In this document: positions 15,235 to 26,739 of the stretch, in pieces
Numbering within the stretch: position 1 is the first letter of the stretch
How the letters are laid out: each line of letters starts with the position of its first letter
Assembly: GCF_020085105.1 (NCBI RefSeq)
Contig: NC_058060.1
Span: 6,616,898-6,680,897, forward strand
Reading direction: 5' to 3'
DNA from: Siniperca chuatsi
Lineage: Eukaryota > Chordata > Actinopteri > Centrarchiformes > Sinipercidae
DNA: 64,000 bases
The notes under the pieces: generated by a model
The model's input: the letters and a program-made list of their open reading frames with translations, nothing else
What the model was told of the DNA's origin: nothing
Databases searched by the model: none
Translations under genes and position numbers: made by a program

Positions 15235-15770
15235 GGACCTGGGTTTGAATCCCCCTCGTGGAGCAATGACCCATCATCCAGTGTGGGTCCTTAGGCAAGA
15301 CCCTTCATGCTACTGCCTACCTCATGCAATGATGAGTGACAATGAAAGATATGAGATGCCGGCTCAGACGTCGCCCGGGCAAACAAGGTCTGCGTCAGGT
15401 GTTGGGGAACCAGAGCACGGAGAGAAGTGAGCCAACTGACAGAGGCCGAGAGAGGTGCAATGAGAAAACAAGTACCCAAGAGGTACAACCAGATGCCCAT
15501 ACCTGAAGCACTTGAAACTGCCAAACAAAGGCTCTAAGCCTTGGCCAGACGCCTAAAGAGGTACACGAGAAATAATGAAGCCAGAAGAATAAACCGGCTG
15601 TTCACAACTCAACCTGCGAAAGTGTACGCTCAATGACAGGGTAACAACAGCAGAGCAGACCCACCAAGGCTGGAAACTGAACAGTACTGGAAAAGTATAT
15701 GGGACAACAGCGATGCACGGTGGCTGGTGGCTATGAGAGAGGACCACAGGGGATCAGGGAGCATTTCATG
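15235..15770 (+). mobile_element. Non-LTR retrotransposon (LINE) ORF fragment, broken
   Basis: A plus-strand frame reads PKRYNQMPIPEALETAKQRL, a stop, ALARRLKRYTRNNEARRINR, LFTTQPAKVYAQ, a stop, then RADPPRLETEQYWKSIW. This resembles the segment upstream of the reverse transcriptase core in fish and invertebrate LINEs, from memory. In-frame stops make it non-functional. The 5' part (TTTGAATCCCCCTCGTGGAG) is noncoding. It lies between the two inverted arms. Confidence 0.7.
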
Positions 15771-15954
15771 CCATAAACGCCAATGTAAAAACCTATGTGG
15801 CACACTATTTCAGGCTGATTATGACTGTAAATTCATTGTACAATAAATACTTTATCAAGTAATTTGAATGTTTTCCACCAGACTTCAGGTTTAGCTGTAA
15901 GCTGGATTCCTCTTGCAGCGGTGGCTAAGGATCATGGGTAATGTAGCCTTGCCT

Positions 15955-16375
15955 TCCGCTATCCAAAACTGACAACACAAAACTTTATTTCTCGGAATCG
16001 AAGGAGAAATAATTATCAAGGACATTTTCATGTTTTAGTTTTGAGAAATAATGATATCATTGAAAGAAAACCTTAACATGGGAATTAACAGTAATTAAAA
16101 TACTTCTGGGGCGGCGGGTCCTTGGTTCTCTAATGGGCATGATGCTTACAGCATCTTATAGCGCCGCGGTCTGGTTAATATTGGAGCAGTTCCTCTGAGC
16201 GTCTAATATTGCCACGGATGGTTTTACAGTGGAGTTAATTGAAAGCCCGGTGTGTCTCATACAGACGCTAAAGGGTACCTTGTGCGTCTATTAGATGTCA
16301 AGGGGCGTGACAAAACATTGGTATTTGATGACCTGGGAATGAGAATGGGTTGGTCAAGGAGCTAAAGACGAGACC
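15955..16375. repeat. Right arm of a large inverted pair
   Basis: Approximate reverse complement of 14100-14545. The distance between inner ends is about 1.4 kb, enclosing LINE sequence and a microsatellite. It may be a second insertion in inverse orientation or the TIR of a larger element. Confidence 0.75.
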
Positions 16376-16389
16376 TATTTAAATCTCTG

Positions 16390-17160
16390 AAAAAACTGGA
16401 CATGTGCACAGCAATTTATACGTCTGAAATCTTGTGTGTGTGTGTGTGCACTATTCTTGCTTTTTTTTCTCAAGTGTTTGTGTCTCTGTTGGTCTGTTTG
16501 TGTGAGCTAGTTCATGTCTCCTCCGCCTGTGTGTGTGTGTGTGTGTGTGTGTGTATGACTGTGTGTGTTTGTAAAACAGACAGCGGTCCACACAAATCCA
16601 ACCGCTCCACAGCTGCTCTGTCAATGTCAGATCTTCTGTCAGCAACACAGCTTGGCCTGTCTGGTCGCTGACATTCTGTCTTTTCGGCTGATCCAGGGTG
16701 GTCCATACCACGGCACTCATCCCACCCTGTCCGCCCTTGTCGTCAGGGGGATTATGCAGATTTAGGAGCACTACCTCACTCCTTCCCTCCTCCTCCTCAA
16801 TCGTCCATCCATCTTCTCCTTATTCTCCTCTTCTCATCCCTCTCTGTCGCCACTCATGCCAGTCGTGGAAATGCCCTTTTCACTAATGTCTGAGCAGCTG
16901 GCTTGTCACGAAGCGATAAAGTTTTCTTTCTGCCTGTGACAAATGTCAAACATACTGTATGAGAGGCTACTTTCCACAGCAGACACATAGCAACAGTCTA
17001 GGAATGTAATATAAGAATAACAAGCCAAAATGTTGTGATACATCTCTGGAAATGGTTTCATTTCATCACTTGTGGTGCCCTCTAACTGCCTCCACTGCCA
17101 GTCAGTGTTACAGTACAAATATATGGAATATTTAAAATGCATCAATTAAAACAAGTCATA
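16390..17160. other. Intergenic with TG microsatellites, no gene seen
   Basis: TG runs at 16433-16449 and 16529-16554. 16560-16900 looks unique and is less AT-rich than its surroundings, but no exon is recognised in any frame. Confidence 0.55.
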
Positions 17161-17162
17161 GG

Positions 17163-17378
17163 AAATAAAGTGAAATACAAGACACATTGTTATATGTATT
17201 TCCTTTTTATGTATGCATTTAGTGTCACATATAAATGAAAAACAGATTAAAAGGACAATTATTTAACTTTTTTTCTTAAATAATTGATTGACAAAGTTTT
17301 TCATTGACTTATGACACAGTCAATGGATACATAAAAACAACATACATATAACAATGTGTATTGTATTTCACTTTATTT
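17163..17378. mobile_element. Fold-back MITE with ~58-bp inverted ends
   Basis: The left arm at 17163-17222 (AAATAAAGTGAAATACAA, then ACACATTGTTATATGTAT) pairs with 17320-17378. The inner part also pairs loosely, with AATTATTTAA and its partner, so most of the 216 bp could form a hairpin. No coding sequence. Confidence 0.75.
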
Positions 17379-17389
17379 ATTTTTTTGAT

Positions 17390-20300
17390 TTATTTTTATT
17401 TGGGCCTTTTAAATCTTCCATACAATTGGGCTACGATTCATGTATGTGACAACCAAAAACACAGAAAATTATTTTGAGTAAAATAACGGTTTTGGGGGTT
17501 GGGAAAGATTACAAACTTGTGGCTGGTATGCTTCTCTGGCTGAGAAGATACTAGAGGACGGCTGTCATGGTAACTTAATTGTGACTTGTGCCAACTTATT
17601 GAGGCCAGACACAGACAACACTTGAATCTTCCACTAGCCAGTTAGAGAGCTTTTAGATGAAAGTATACAGCAAGAAAAAACAGTATTATTGGCTCTTGGT
17701 GGTCTTAGAAAAGTTCCAGAAATTCATCGTATCATACTGTCAAAATAACAATTTTCAGGTTTACATCTACTCATTTTCATTTAGCTGAGGTCAGTTAAAC
17801 AGGATCATTGTGAAGGTTTTTCGAGCGTTGCTGTTTTTTGTGAGTTGTTTGAGTGCAGCAGACAGGAACAGGTCATATGATCAACCTGAGGAGGGCGCAG
17901 ACAGTCTACCCAGTTATTGGCCAGTTATGTGGAAAGAAGTCAAGTCCAAGTTTAATGAACATACAGTCACAACTGGTGGAATTTGCTTGTGGTATAGCAT
18001 GGTCAGCACAGCTCAGATTCCAATGCATACAACCCACATGATACACATCAACAGTAGCCTACTATACATGCTGTGCTTGTATGTACAAATATGTGGACAC
18101 TGTCAAGAAGAATTCATTTGAATGATTTCAGTGTCCATGTAGCAGATTGTAGCTCTGAGTGGGCAGTGAGCTGTAGTGTCTAGCAGGGGGTAGTTAACCT
18201 AAATAACATTCTCTGCTGGCAGAGAATCAAGCATCCTGAATGCAGAATGAATCAACACTAAGACACAGAGCTAGATGGAGACCCAAAGTGCTCAATATTC
18301 TAATAATCATCTAAATAAATACAGACAAAAATATATAACTGTGAAATTGTGAATTAATTCCAAACATTTTTAAAACCCAGCTAAAATGTATTTCATCCTG
18401 CTTCCTTTCCCAATGATCATTGCAGGTCATTTTTATTTCAGTTTTTTATTCAAAATGGACTTTTACCAAAGTCCATTTTAATTTTCAAATGATTTTTTTT
18501 ATTTCTTACTGCCACTTTACATCACAAAGTCTTTCCAGACACACAGGGAAGTTATGTGATTGGCTGTCCACTCAGGTCTGGCAGACCAAAGCAACAGCCA
18601 ATTGCATAAAGATTCACAAGATTTTGGGCCACCGGGTTCCGAGATTGTGTGAACCTTGATTACAGCAGATGCTTTTAACATTGTCACATATCAACTGAAA
18701 GTCTGCATGTATAAGTGTTTGATCATGTCAGCTAAGAATTGTCTATACTTTACATGATTAAAAAAACCTTCCAGAAGTATTGCTTTAAGCTAACAACACG
18801 TTTTAAGATCTTTGACCATAGAAAATACTACAGGTCCAGAGATGTTTCCACCATGTTCCTTGTTAGTATCTGTAACTAACTCTCAAGTTCTGGTTCAAGT
18901 GTGGTTATGGGAGGATGTTGCTATGGGACTTGTTCCTTTTGGAATAATTAAATTAGTGTACATTCATTTACAAAGCTACTGCAAATTACAAAGCTAGTGT
19001 TGGGAAACCACAGTATTTTCTTTGTGGGAAATTCCTTAAACTATGTATGCACTGAAACTACAACAGATGTGTAAAAGACTTTGCAGATTATGATTCTGAA
19101 AAAAAGTAGAGATCTAGAGTTTTGACCGGACAAACCTGAGTGGTCGGTCTCCCTACACACACTCTTCTGCCACTAAGGTCTCTCCAGTTCATCCATAATT
19201 CATGGCTAAGCCTGTGCTGGAAGGCTGAAAGGCCTTGTACTGTTGGCCCACTGTTAGCCAAGCAGAATAATTAAAAACAGAATTTTCCTCTCAATTGCCA
19301 TACAGTATGTACTTTGTTAATTTACATAATCAGTCAGGTGGAGATACAAAAGGGAGGGTTCTTACAAAATAAAACAGCTGGTTTTGCAGGACTTGGAAGC
19401 TACCGTATACTGTTCTCTTAAGAATGTGGCAGCTGGTATTGGTACACAGTATGTTATGTAAAGTTTGTCAGCTGGCCAGGCATTCATGTTGCTCATTTGG
19501 GTGTACTTTCCCTGAGTGAGGTAATGTTTTGCAATCCGCTTTCCCAAAACTCTCAGCAAATCATTTTGCAATGTCATTTCAAGTGGGGTTGTTTTGCAAG
19601 CTTTCATTCCAGAAAATCGAAACAGCTCTATCCTTCGTTTTTGTTCGTTTGATCTGTGCCAGATGTTGCCCTCACTCTGCATTTTATCCTCTGCTCAATC
19701 TGTCCAGCTAAGGCCTTCTCACCAAAGCAACAGACTCTGTGTCGCGTTGCTTAGCCGTGATGGAGACCAAACAAAAACAAGTTTTCTGATTTTTGGCCAC
19801 ATATGAGAGAAAGGGTGGAGAGGAGGATGGTGATGTCATTGACGGGTTGGATAGCCTCTTCTCCAAGCCCTTTTCCCCTTTTTATTTAGATGCTGGAAAC
19901 ATTCTGTCAAATTCCTCAGTGGAAAGACCACAGTGGATCTCTGTGGTCAGGAGCTGAAACATTTGTGTAGAGAGACAGATTGCGTAACACTGAGGAACTA
20001 GCTTTAGTATTCAATGGAGTGATCCTGCTGCTGGCTGAAAAATATCATCCTTTGTCAACAGAAATACAAAATTCCTGCAGTGGCCTCAGCATCAGCGCTC
20101 CCCCCAGTGAAAACAGGAAGTACAGCCAGCTGTACTGTCCAGGTGTTTGGCAGTGAGACTGTGTTCTCACCACAAGCTCATAGATTTTCACTGATTCTCA
20201 GCCTCCAGACGACATGCGTGATTAAATATGTAAACATATTGCCAACACCAGCATGGATGGATGGGTGGAGCCAATCATTCCATGGCCATGGAAGAGTGTT

Positions 20301-20890
20301 TCAGGATAAGGCATTACACTAGCCAAATGCATCAGTGTATTGTAGATGGGTAACCCCCCCCCATTGTCATCAAGAAAAGCTCTCAAGTCTGCATAAAAAA
20401 TGTACAATTATCACTGAATTGACTGACAATTTGCTTATTTCCCTTTTACCAATTTTATTTTAAATTTTCTAGCATGCGTGCACTACACTACTGGCAACAG
20501 GTGGGAGACTTTTGGAGGATGGCTCTGAATTTGTTTGAGAGGAGAGGGATATTGACATTGATGGTGCCTATGGAAGACATGCTACTGCTTCTTTCCCTGC
20601 AAGGTACACTTCATCACACATCACACATTCCCTTTTCATGTGTTACTATGAGTGCATGTAAGTTAGTGGTGGGTTACCTCAAGGTGACTTTTGTCAGAAT
20701 ATAAACCACTGCCATCTTCTGGCCAAGTTGTGGAACTAAAACTGATGGGTGCATTTTTTTTTTATAAACTTCCTATGTCGTTAGAAGGAACAAAAATTCA
20801 GTAATATTAGTATTAGTATGTGTCCTGAGACCGCAGTCTTGCATTTACTGCATGCTGTGCTCACAGTATAGTGTGCTCTACTGAGTAGTT
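17390..20890. other. Intergenic, no gene seen
   Basis: Short ORFs (for example 17810-18121 and 19362-19682) show no recognised domain. A small hairpin (AAAATGGACT and its complement) lies at 18451-18476. Otherwise unique-looking AT-rich sequence. Confidence 0.55.
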
Positions 20891-21088
20891 ATGCTATTCA
20901 TCATTAACTCTTATTTGAGAGTCTCAGTTGCGATCAACCATTCACAAAAGTGTGGCGCTGTCTACTCAGCTGCCATGAGTTTGTACTGTTTTTATCAGAC
21001 GTTCAAATCCTCTGCAAATATAATCAAGGTGTGTCAATATTGACTTCCATGGTTTAAACATCAAGTGCAAACTGTTTACATGGAAGGG

Positions 21089-21170
21089 GTTGTCGTGGCC
21101 GAGTAGTTTAGGTGATGGACTAGAAATACGGTGGGGTTTCCATGCGCTGATTCGAATCCTGCTCACAACG
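21089..21170 (+). pseudogene. tRNA-Ser(AGA)-like gene, degraded
   Basis: 82 bases with the vertebrate tRNA-Ser layout. It has GTTGTCGTGGCCGAGTAGTT at the acceptor/D-arm (A box), GACTAGAAATA at the anticodon loop (AGA), and TTCGAATCC in the T loop (B box), closing with CACAACG. Stem breaks show decay: one mismatch in the acceptor stem, two in the T stem (GCTGA against CCTGC) and a poor anticodon stem (ATGGA against TACGG). Probably not functional. Related, more decayed copies follow at 21883 and near 22519. Confidence 0.75.
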
Positions 21171-21882
21171 TCACACTCATTTGAACAGTGGAAGCCAGAA
21201 GGAATTTGCACAGTTCTCTACTCACAGAACACCCATCAGAAGCAGGTTTTTACCTGAAGATTACAACTAGGCCTGTCTTGTACACATGTCTTAAACATAG
21301 CAGATTCTCAATAACTTTGAATTGAATCTATTGATAGTTATATGTCACTGTATCAGCTTGTCTGCGTTGACAAAAATTACTTCATAAAACTTTAAAGTAA
21401 CCCACTGCTAGTTGTAAAATTGTGGTTGGCATGGTGGCGACAGACAGTGAAAACATCATTTAGTGTTTCAGATAGTGTCCTTTGCTTTCTACTAGTTAAG
21501 ATTCACCGTGATACAACTACAACCCTACAATGTGATGAGAAAATCAATCAAATGTGATTTGTAGCAGTTAATATCAGTGGGATAGGTAGTAGTGTCTAAT
21601 GTTGAGTTGATGTTCACCACTTCAATATGGACCCTATGTCATACTCATGGTGTTTTTAACCTAACTATTATTTGAGAGCACAAAACGTGTTTACTTGTTT
21701 TATAATTTGTTCTCAGCTGTGATCAAACATTCCCAAACTTGTGGCTCTGTCCACTCAGGTGCCATGGGCTTTGTACAGTGTGTTTATCACGAGTTCAAAT
21801 CCTCTGCAAATATATATTTAAGGTGCGCCAATATTGACTGCTATTGTTTGGCAGACAGCAGGTGCAAACTGCTGGTGTGGGG

Positions 21883-21933
21883 GTGGTCGTGGTTGAGTGT
21901 CTCCCAGCACAGGTTGGAATCATGCCGACAGCG
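21883..21933 (+). pseudogene. tRNA-Ser-like copy 2, anticodon arm deleted
   Basis: Starts GTGGTCGTGGTTGAGTG and ends with CAGGTTGGAATCATGCCGAC, so the 5' and T-arm parts remain but about 31 central bases are missing. Its 5' flank (GTTCAAATCCTCTGCAAATA, then GTGCAAACTG) matches the flank of copy 1, so both derive from one duplicated segment. Confidence 0.65.
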
Positions 21934-22518
21934 ATTGTTTTCCTGTTGTGTCTGCTGGATTGTTAAAGCTTGATGGGTACAAACAACCCATTTGCATACA
22001 AAGCCATCCTGATGTCCATTCCCAGACAATTTTTACACCAATTCACACCTCCACTCATGTCAATCTAATGACTCCCATGAGCGCCCTCTGACTAGTGCTG
22101 ATAGCGGCCATGGGATCAACAACTATCTTTTATAGTGATTAATTGCTGAAGAAGTCATTCATAGAGCAAACTGCTAAACATTTGCTGGTTCTAGCTGTTC
22201 AGGTGTGAGGATTTGCTTCTTCTCTTTGTTTGATATCATTATAAAATCTTCAGGGTTTGGACTTTGCATTACACATAACAAGCAATTTGGGGACATCACT
22301 CTGGGTTCTTGAAACTTGCGATTTTTCACAATTTTCTGACACTGTATAGACCAAATGATTAATTGACTCATCAAAGTCAAACAACAAAACTACTCATCAA
22401 AGACACAAAGACAATGCTGTTTGGAAGAATTCCCTTTCTGTGAAATTGTTTGTGAGATGAAAAAGTAAAGGTTGTACTATAGTGTAGTATAGGTTGACAG
22501 ACAAAAAGTGTGAAATCT

Positions 22519-22580
22519 ATGCATTTGGAATAGGAATCCATTGAGGTCTCCCTGCGTAGGTGCAAATCCTGCCAACAACA
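22519..22580 (+). pseudogene. tRNA-Ser-like copy 3, 3' part
   Basis: TTGGAATAGGAATCCATTGA, then GTCTCCCTGCGTAGG and TGCAAATCCTGCCAACAACA follow the anticodon to acceptor end of tRNA-Ser. The 5' half is not recognisable. The 3' flank (TTTTTGAGCAGTGGGAG) resembles that of copy 1 (TTTGAACAGTGGAAG). Confidence 0.55.
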
Positions 22581-22639
22581 ATAGACAATTTTTGAGCAGT
22601 GGGAGTTAATCAGTGATAAATTTGTAAACTTACCCACTA

Positions 22640-23880
22640 TACTGTGTTTTCGTACAGCCAAACTCACAAGTAAGTTGTTCTCATTTACATATTTTTCTGT
22701 TTTTTGTTTTCAGACAACTGAACAGGGACAAAATTGTGATTTTAATTATCTTATAAATGCTACATGTTAACCAGTAAGTACTGCGCTTCTGAGATGTTGG
22801 TCAAATCACTTTTTAATGATTATGAAGTCCTTGGACAAAATTAATATAAACAGACCAAACCTGTGTTGTGTGATCAACTATACTGATATTTTCAAAAAAA
22901 TAGGTAAAGGTAACAGAAAGTTATCGTTTTAACTTGAAGGAACTCCATCGATCAACATCTCTTTACAGGTGTTGGGGAGCACTACTGCAAATGTGAAAAA
23001 AGTCGTATAAAGCCTTTTGTGTCTCCAGAGGGAGCTGTGTGAAGTGATGTCACTTGAGTCAGCGTTGGTTGGGTCTGAAAATTGTCTTTGCAAGATCCAG
23101 GCAGTGTTGAAAAAAATGCTAATTGAATGTCAGGTCTCTAGTCTAATCTCAGTTTGACACCCACTTCATCGAACACATCACAGTGAAGGAAAAGAACTTT
23201 GGGTTAAACTGCGTGTTTTCTTCCTCAATAAGTGAGAGGCTAGACTCACACATTCAGACTCACACTGAGAAAGATAAGAAGAGAAGTAAGCCTCCCTTGT
23301 ATATCTGCCCTGCATGCCTTATTGGTATCAGATACTTTTGTTCTATTACTTTAATGCAAAATTATACACGAGACTGCATGCAAGCAGCACCAGTTATGGA
23401 GACAGTGTGTATATGATGTGAACTTATCTTGTATGATGCCAACATGTTTAGCTCTTACTCTGTGACATTGTTTGAGTTAAGCTTTTTGCAGCATAGGTTC
23501 TTGTTCTTGTCAGTAGTACTGGTACTGTCAGTTGCCAGTATATTAATCTGCATCCTAATACACAATTACACACAAGACTGTAAAACAGCTGCTGTGCTGT
23601 AATACCAACCTTCCGAAGTCTCTAATCAGTGAAGTACAGCTTATATAAAGTATAAATATCAAATAGCATATATTGTCAGCAGTGCTCTTTATTTTGGGTT
23701 ACCAGTGAATAACCAGCATTTACAGAACTATTGGGTGAAAACTGCATCTGACCAGTAACTTTTTAACGAGCTTTCAGACCTGCAAGACAAACAGGTTTTT
23801 TGTTTAGATTTTTTATGTTCCGTGACTCATTAGGCTATAAATCACAATTCACATCGTAGTCGCTGCATGTTTATATAAAG
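22640..23880. other. Intergenic, no gene seen
   Basis: No recognised element or exon. Small ORFs only. Confidence 0.5.
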
Positions 23881-23883
23881 CAT

Positions 23884-24590
23884 CTCACCCATGCCCGCTC
23901 ACTGCCATGATCTCCCTCGTCTTGAGTCCCGCATCAGACAGCTTCTGTATGGCAGTACCTCTCAGGCTGTGGTTGGAGTAATCTGTTTGTGTCCCTGCAT
24001 CTTTGCACATCCTGGGTAACATCTGTGACAGCTGGATTACTCCCAGGGGAGCCGCGGTATACCAGATGCTGTCTGGTGCCGCTGTTACCCTCCTGGGCTG
24101 CAGATTGAGGGCTTTTGCACCAGCTAAAATTTTGCTTAGATATTTTTCGAGTGATGCTGCCGGACAGATGGGATTTCCTTGCTCCGCAAACATAGCCCCC
24201 CTCCGATTTTCTGTCTTTTTCCAGTGGGTCTTTATGATTTTTTTGTTTCTTCGTTGAATGTCATGGTGAAATACTTTGGTGAGCTCCATTCTCATCACGT
24301 TTTAGGATGACGAGACACCTTTTGAAAAGATTACTAGCTGATATGAATTCTGGGTTAAATTCTGCACTAAATTCCATGAACGGCTAACCGGAGGCTTGTT
24401 AATATAACGGTTTAAACCAGCCCGAAGCCCAAGGTAACTGCTGATGCTTTAGTTGTCCGGATAGATCCATAAAACTGCTTCAAGAATTTATTCAGCTCGG
24501 TCTTCTTAACGGACTGAATGTCAATGGTTATATTTTTTAGACTTAGCCAAGTCTGAAAGCAGTTCAGGGCCTGGTTGCTTATAGCGTATA
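23884..24590 (-). pseudogene. Crypton/KIAA1958-like tyrosine recombinase fragment
   Basis: The minus-strand frame has GAMFAEQGNPICPAASLEKY, APDSIWYTAAPLGV, NHSLRGTAIQKLSDAG and EIMAVSGH. The H-x-x-R block and the later His fit the tyrosine recombinase catalytic set (DUF3504-type, related to vertebrate Crypton-derived genes). Upstream (24300-24590) are KKTELNKFLKQFYGSIRTTK and, in another frame, AGLNRYINKPPVSRSWN, so at least one frameshift and a stop break the copy. A good donor (GG|GTGAGAT) follows SGH, so the catalytic Tyr would lie in a later exon. None is seen downstream on this strand. Confidence 0.75.
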
Positions 24591-24599
24591 CACGTCATT

Positions 24600-25140
24600 G
24601 TTTTGGACAATTCATTCACTCTGGATACACGTCAAGAACATTCTTTTTCCACCTATGCAAGTGACTATATTGGAACATTTGAACTGAATCGATAGTCACA
24701 TTAGAATGAACCATACCTGAAGGAAAAGAACGGCGCAGAGGATCCAGCGGATAAGGACGCTGGAAAGGACGCATTGGAATCTCTTCATCACAAGCACTAC
24801 TAATCACCAAAACTGCGCTGCAAATCCGAAGGCAAGGTAAAAGAGGCCCCAATGGATAAGCCAAGCTGTGCTTTTCTCTTGCCCAACGTGTGGAGCTGCA
24901 TTGAGTTGTCACATGCTGTTAGGTTTTTATTGGAAAAAGCACGGCATATATGAATGGAAATTGGAACAGCTGGACTGGCTTGCTTTGTGTTTTGTATGGA
25001 AATTTGATCGCTCGGATCATTGATTCTTCAGGTCTATGCTGTTTGGACTGGCTTGTGCGGTCGTGTGTGATGCACGCACATGTATTGATGAACTCTGCTC
25101 AGTATCGCGAACTTTATTGAACTTGACTGTGAATTAATTT
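24600..25140. other. Unassigned sequence between Crypton-like and gag-like remnants
   Basis: A 98-codon minus-strand frame (24616-24912) has no domain I recognise. It may belong to the 5' part of the Crypton-like copy. Confidence 0.4.
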
Positions 25141-25154
25141 CACTGAAAATGTTT

Positions 25155-25940
25155 TATTAAACAGAAAGGCTGTCAAAATGGATGCTCTTGAAAATGTTAA
25201 AGGCAAAAGCTAAAATAGCCGCACTTGTTCAACGCATGGCTGCTCTAGCAAAAACAACATGCTCCAGAAACAGAAGAAGAACGCCTGCGCATGGAGCAGG
25301 AAAGACTCAGAAGAAAAAAGGAACAACTGGCAATAGAAACTGAATTGGCAGCTACCAGCTGCTAAGTTATCCATACTGAAACCAGTGAAGTGGGAAGCTC
25401 CAGAGGGGCACCATCTGATGGCATGAATTCATACTGTAGCAGAGAAATGAGATTACAGACACGTCATACAAACTTACCTCATCCAGTTATATTGTCACAA
25501 CAGCTTAATTCAACATCCTTGGGTGCACGTCCTAAAAAAGGCAAGCATGCACAAACCCAATGCCTACTCCACAAACTCCAACACATTTTCTTCTCAAGGA
25601 AACAAATATATATCTCTGATAGGACAGAGGGAAACAATATGGTAGTGATGCTCAACAGGACCATAGGAGCTATAACGTTCCTACAACTTATACCTCTCAT
25701 GGAAACACAAGACAGACCATCGACAATTTCATTAAACGCCAAACTGAAATTACTGGTTCAGCAACAACACTCAGCTCTTCCACCAAGAGCTATACCAGTG
25801 TTCGATGGCGACCCTCTACAATATGGATTTTTTTATCAGAGCTTTCGAGCAAGGCATTGAAAGAAAAATAAAGAAAACATCAAGATCGCCGCAGCAGCTT
25901 ACATGAAAAAGGCCCTGGGCTGGCCTATAATACAGTCAGA
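25155..25940 (+). mobile_element. BEL/Pao-like gag remnant
   Basis: The plus-strand reading gives an Arg/Glu-rich coiled-coil stretch (ETEEERLRMEQERLRRKKEQ, 25260-25330), then after a stop and further sequence the block PVFDGDPLQY (about 25795-25830). This is followed in another frame by AFEQGIERK and KKALGWPIIQSEDV. This order resembles gag of fish BEL/Pao elements with a DUF1759-like block. Stops and frameshifts make it inactive; no pol follows. Confidence 0.65.
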
Positions 25941-25989
25941 GGATGTTCTTCTGTAAACAAACACGCATGTACACAACATAACAACACAA

Positions 25990-26738
25990 CGGGCAAAAAG
26001 GTCCACAAAAATGATAGATCATGTCATGTCCATATATTGTACAATAAGGCCTACTGTACCTTCAGCTATCAAGCTCCTCTCCTGTGGAATCAGATCCCAG
26101 TTTGGGTTTGTGAGGCAGACAGCATCTCCACAGTTAAGAGTAGGATTAAGACTTTCCTCTTTGATAAAGCTTATAGTCATTGCTGACTCAGGAGAGTCCT
26201 GAACGATCCCTTAGTTATGCTGCTATAGGCCTAGACTTCCGGGAGACTTCTCATGATGCACGTCTCTCCTCCTCTCCCTCTCAATCTGTATGCATTCTTA
26301 TCCCATTAATGCATGTTACTAACTCGACATCCTCTCTCTCCCGTAGCTTTGTACTTTCTCCTCTCTACTTCTTTCAGCAGGTACTTCTGCCTCTGGAGCT
26401 GTAGAGTCTGAATCTATGATTGTGTGTATGTGGAATTTGCATTGTGCTACTGTATGCTCTCTTTCCTCTCGCTCTCTCTCTGTCTCTCTCAACCCAACTG
26501 GCAGCGGCAGATGGCCGCCCACCCTGAGTCTGGTTCTGCTCGAGGTTTCTGCCTCTTAAAAGGAAGTTTTTCCTTGCCATTGTCGCCAAGTGCTTGCTCA
26601 CGGCGGGAATGGTTGAGTCTCTGTAAATAATATCATAAAGAGTACGGTTTAGACCTGCTCTATAGAAAAAGTGCAATGAGATAACTTCTGGTATGAATTG
26701 GTGCTATATAAATAAAATTGAATTTAATTGAGACCAGC
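25990..26738 (+). repeat. Dispersed teleost repeat, family A, longest copy
   Basis: Contains GATAAAGCTTATAGTCATTG, TATGCTGCTATAGGCCTAGA, CTCGAGGTTTCTGCCTCTTA, CTTGCCATTGTCGCCAAGTG, and ends with AAAAGTGCAATGAGATAACT and GCTATATAAATAAAATTGAA. The A-rich end suggests retroposition, but no RNA polymerase III promoter was identified. Fragments occur at 2340-2745, 4610-4690, 12583-12690 and 32684-32956. Confidence 0.8.
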
Positions 26739-26739
26739 A

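Larger units (their letters stand above)
20900..22080. repeat. Local direct duplication carrying tRNA-Ser copies
   Basis: Unit 1 (about 20900-21170) and unit 2 (about 21665-21935) share TTATTTGAGAG, CAACCATTC-CAAA or CAAACATTCCCAAA, GTGGC(G/T)CTGTC(T/C)ACTCAG, TGCCATG(A/G)G, and GTTCAAATCCTCTGCAAATA. The offset is roughly 770 bases. A third, weaker unit reaches to about 22630. Confidence 0.65.

Noticed and set aside
16402..16771. ORFs around 16.4-16.8 kb
   Set aside because: They are driven by TG/AC microsatellites, which translate as Cys-Val or Thr-His repeats.
17810..18121. 103-codon ORF with a hydrophobic start resembling a signal peptide
   Set aside because: No recognised similarity, an overlapping alternative frame is open as well, and there is no exon context.
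21089..21170. A functional tRNA-Ser gene
   Set aside because: Acceptor, anticodon and T stems all carry mismatches, so it was called a pseudogene.
25390..25860. 156-codon ORF as an intact host gene
   Set aside because: It matches a retroelement gag layout and is cut by frameshifts on both sides.
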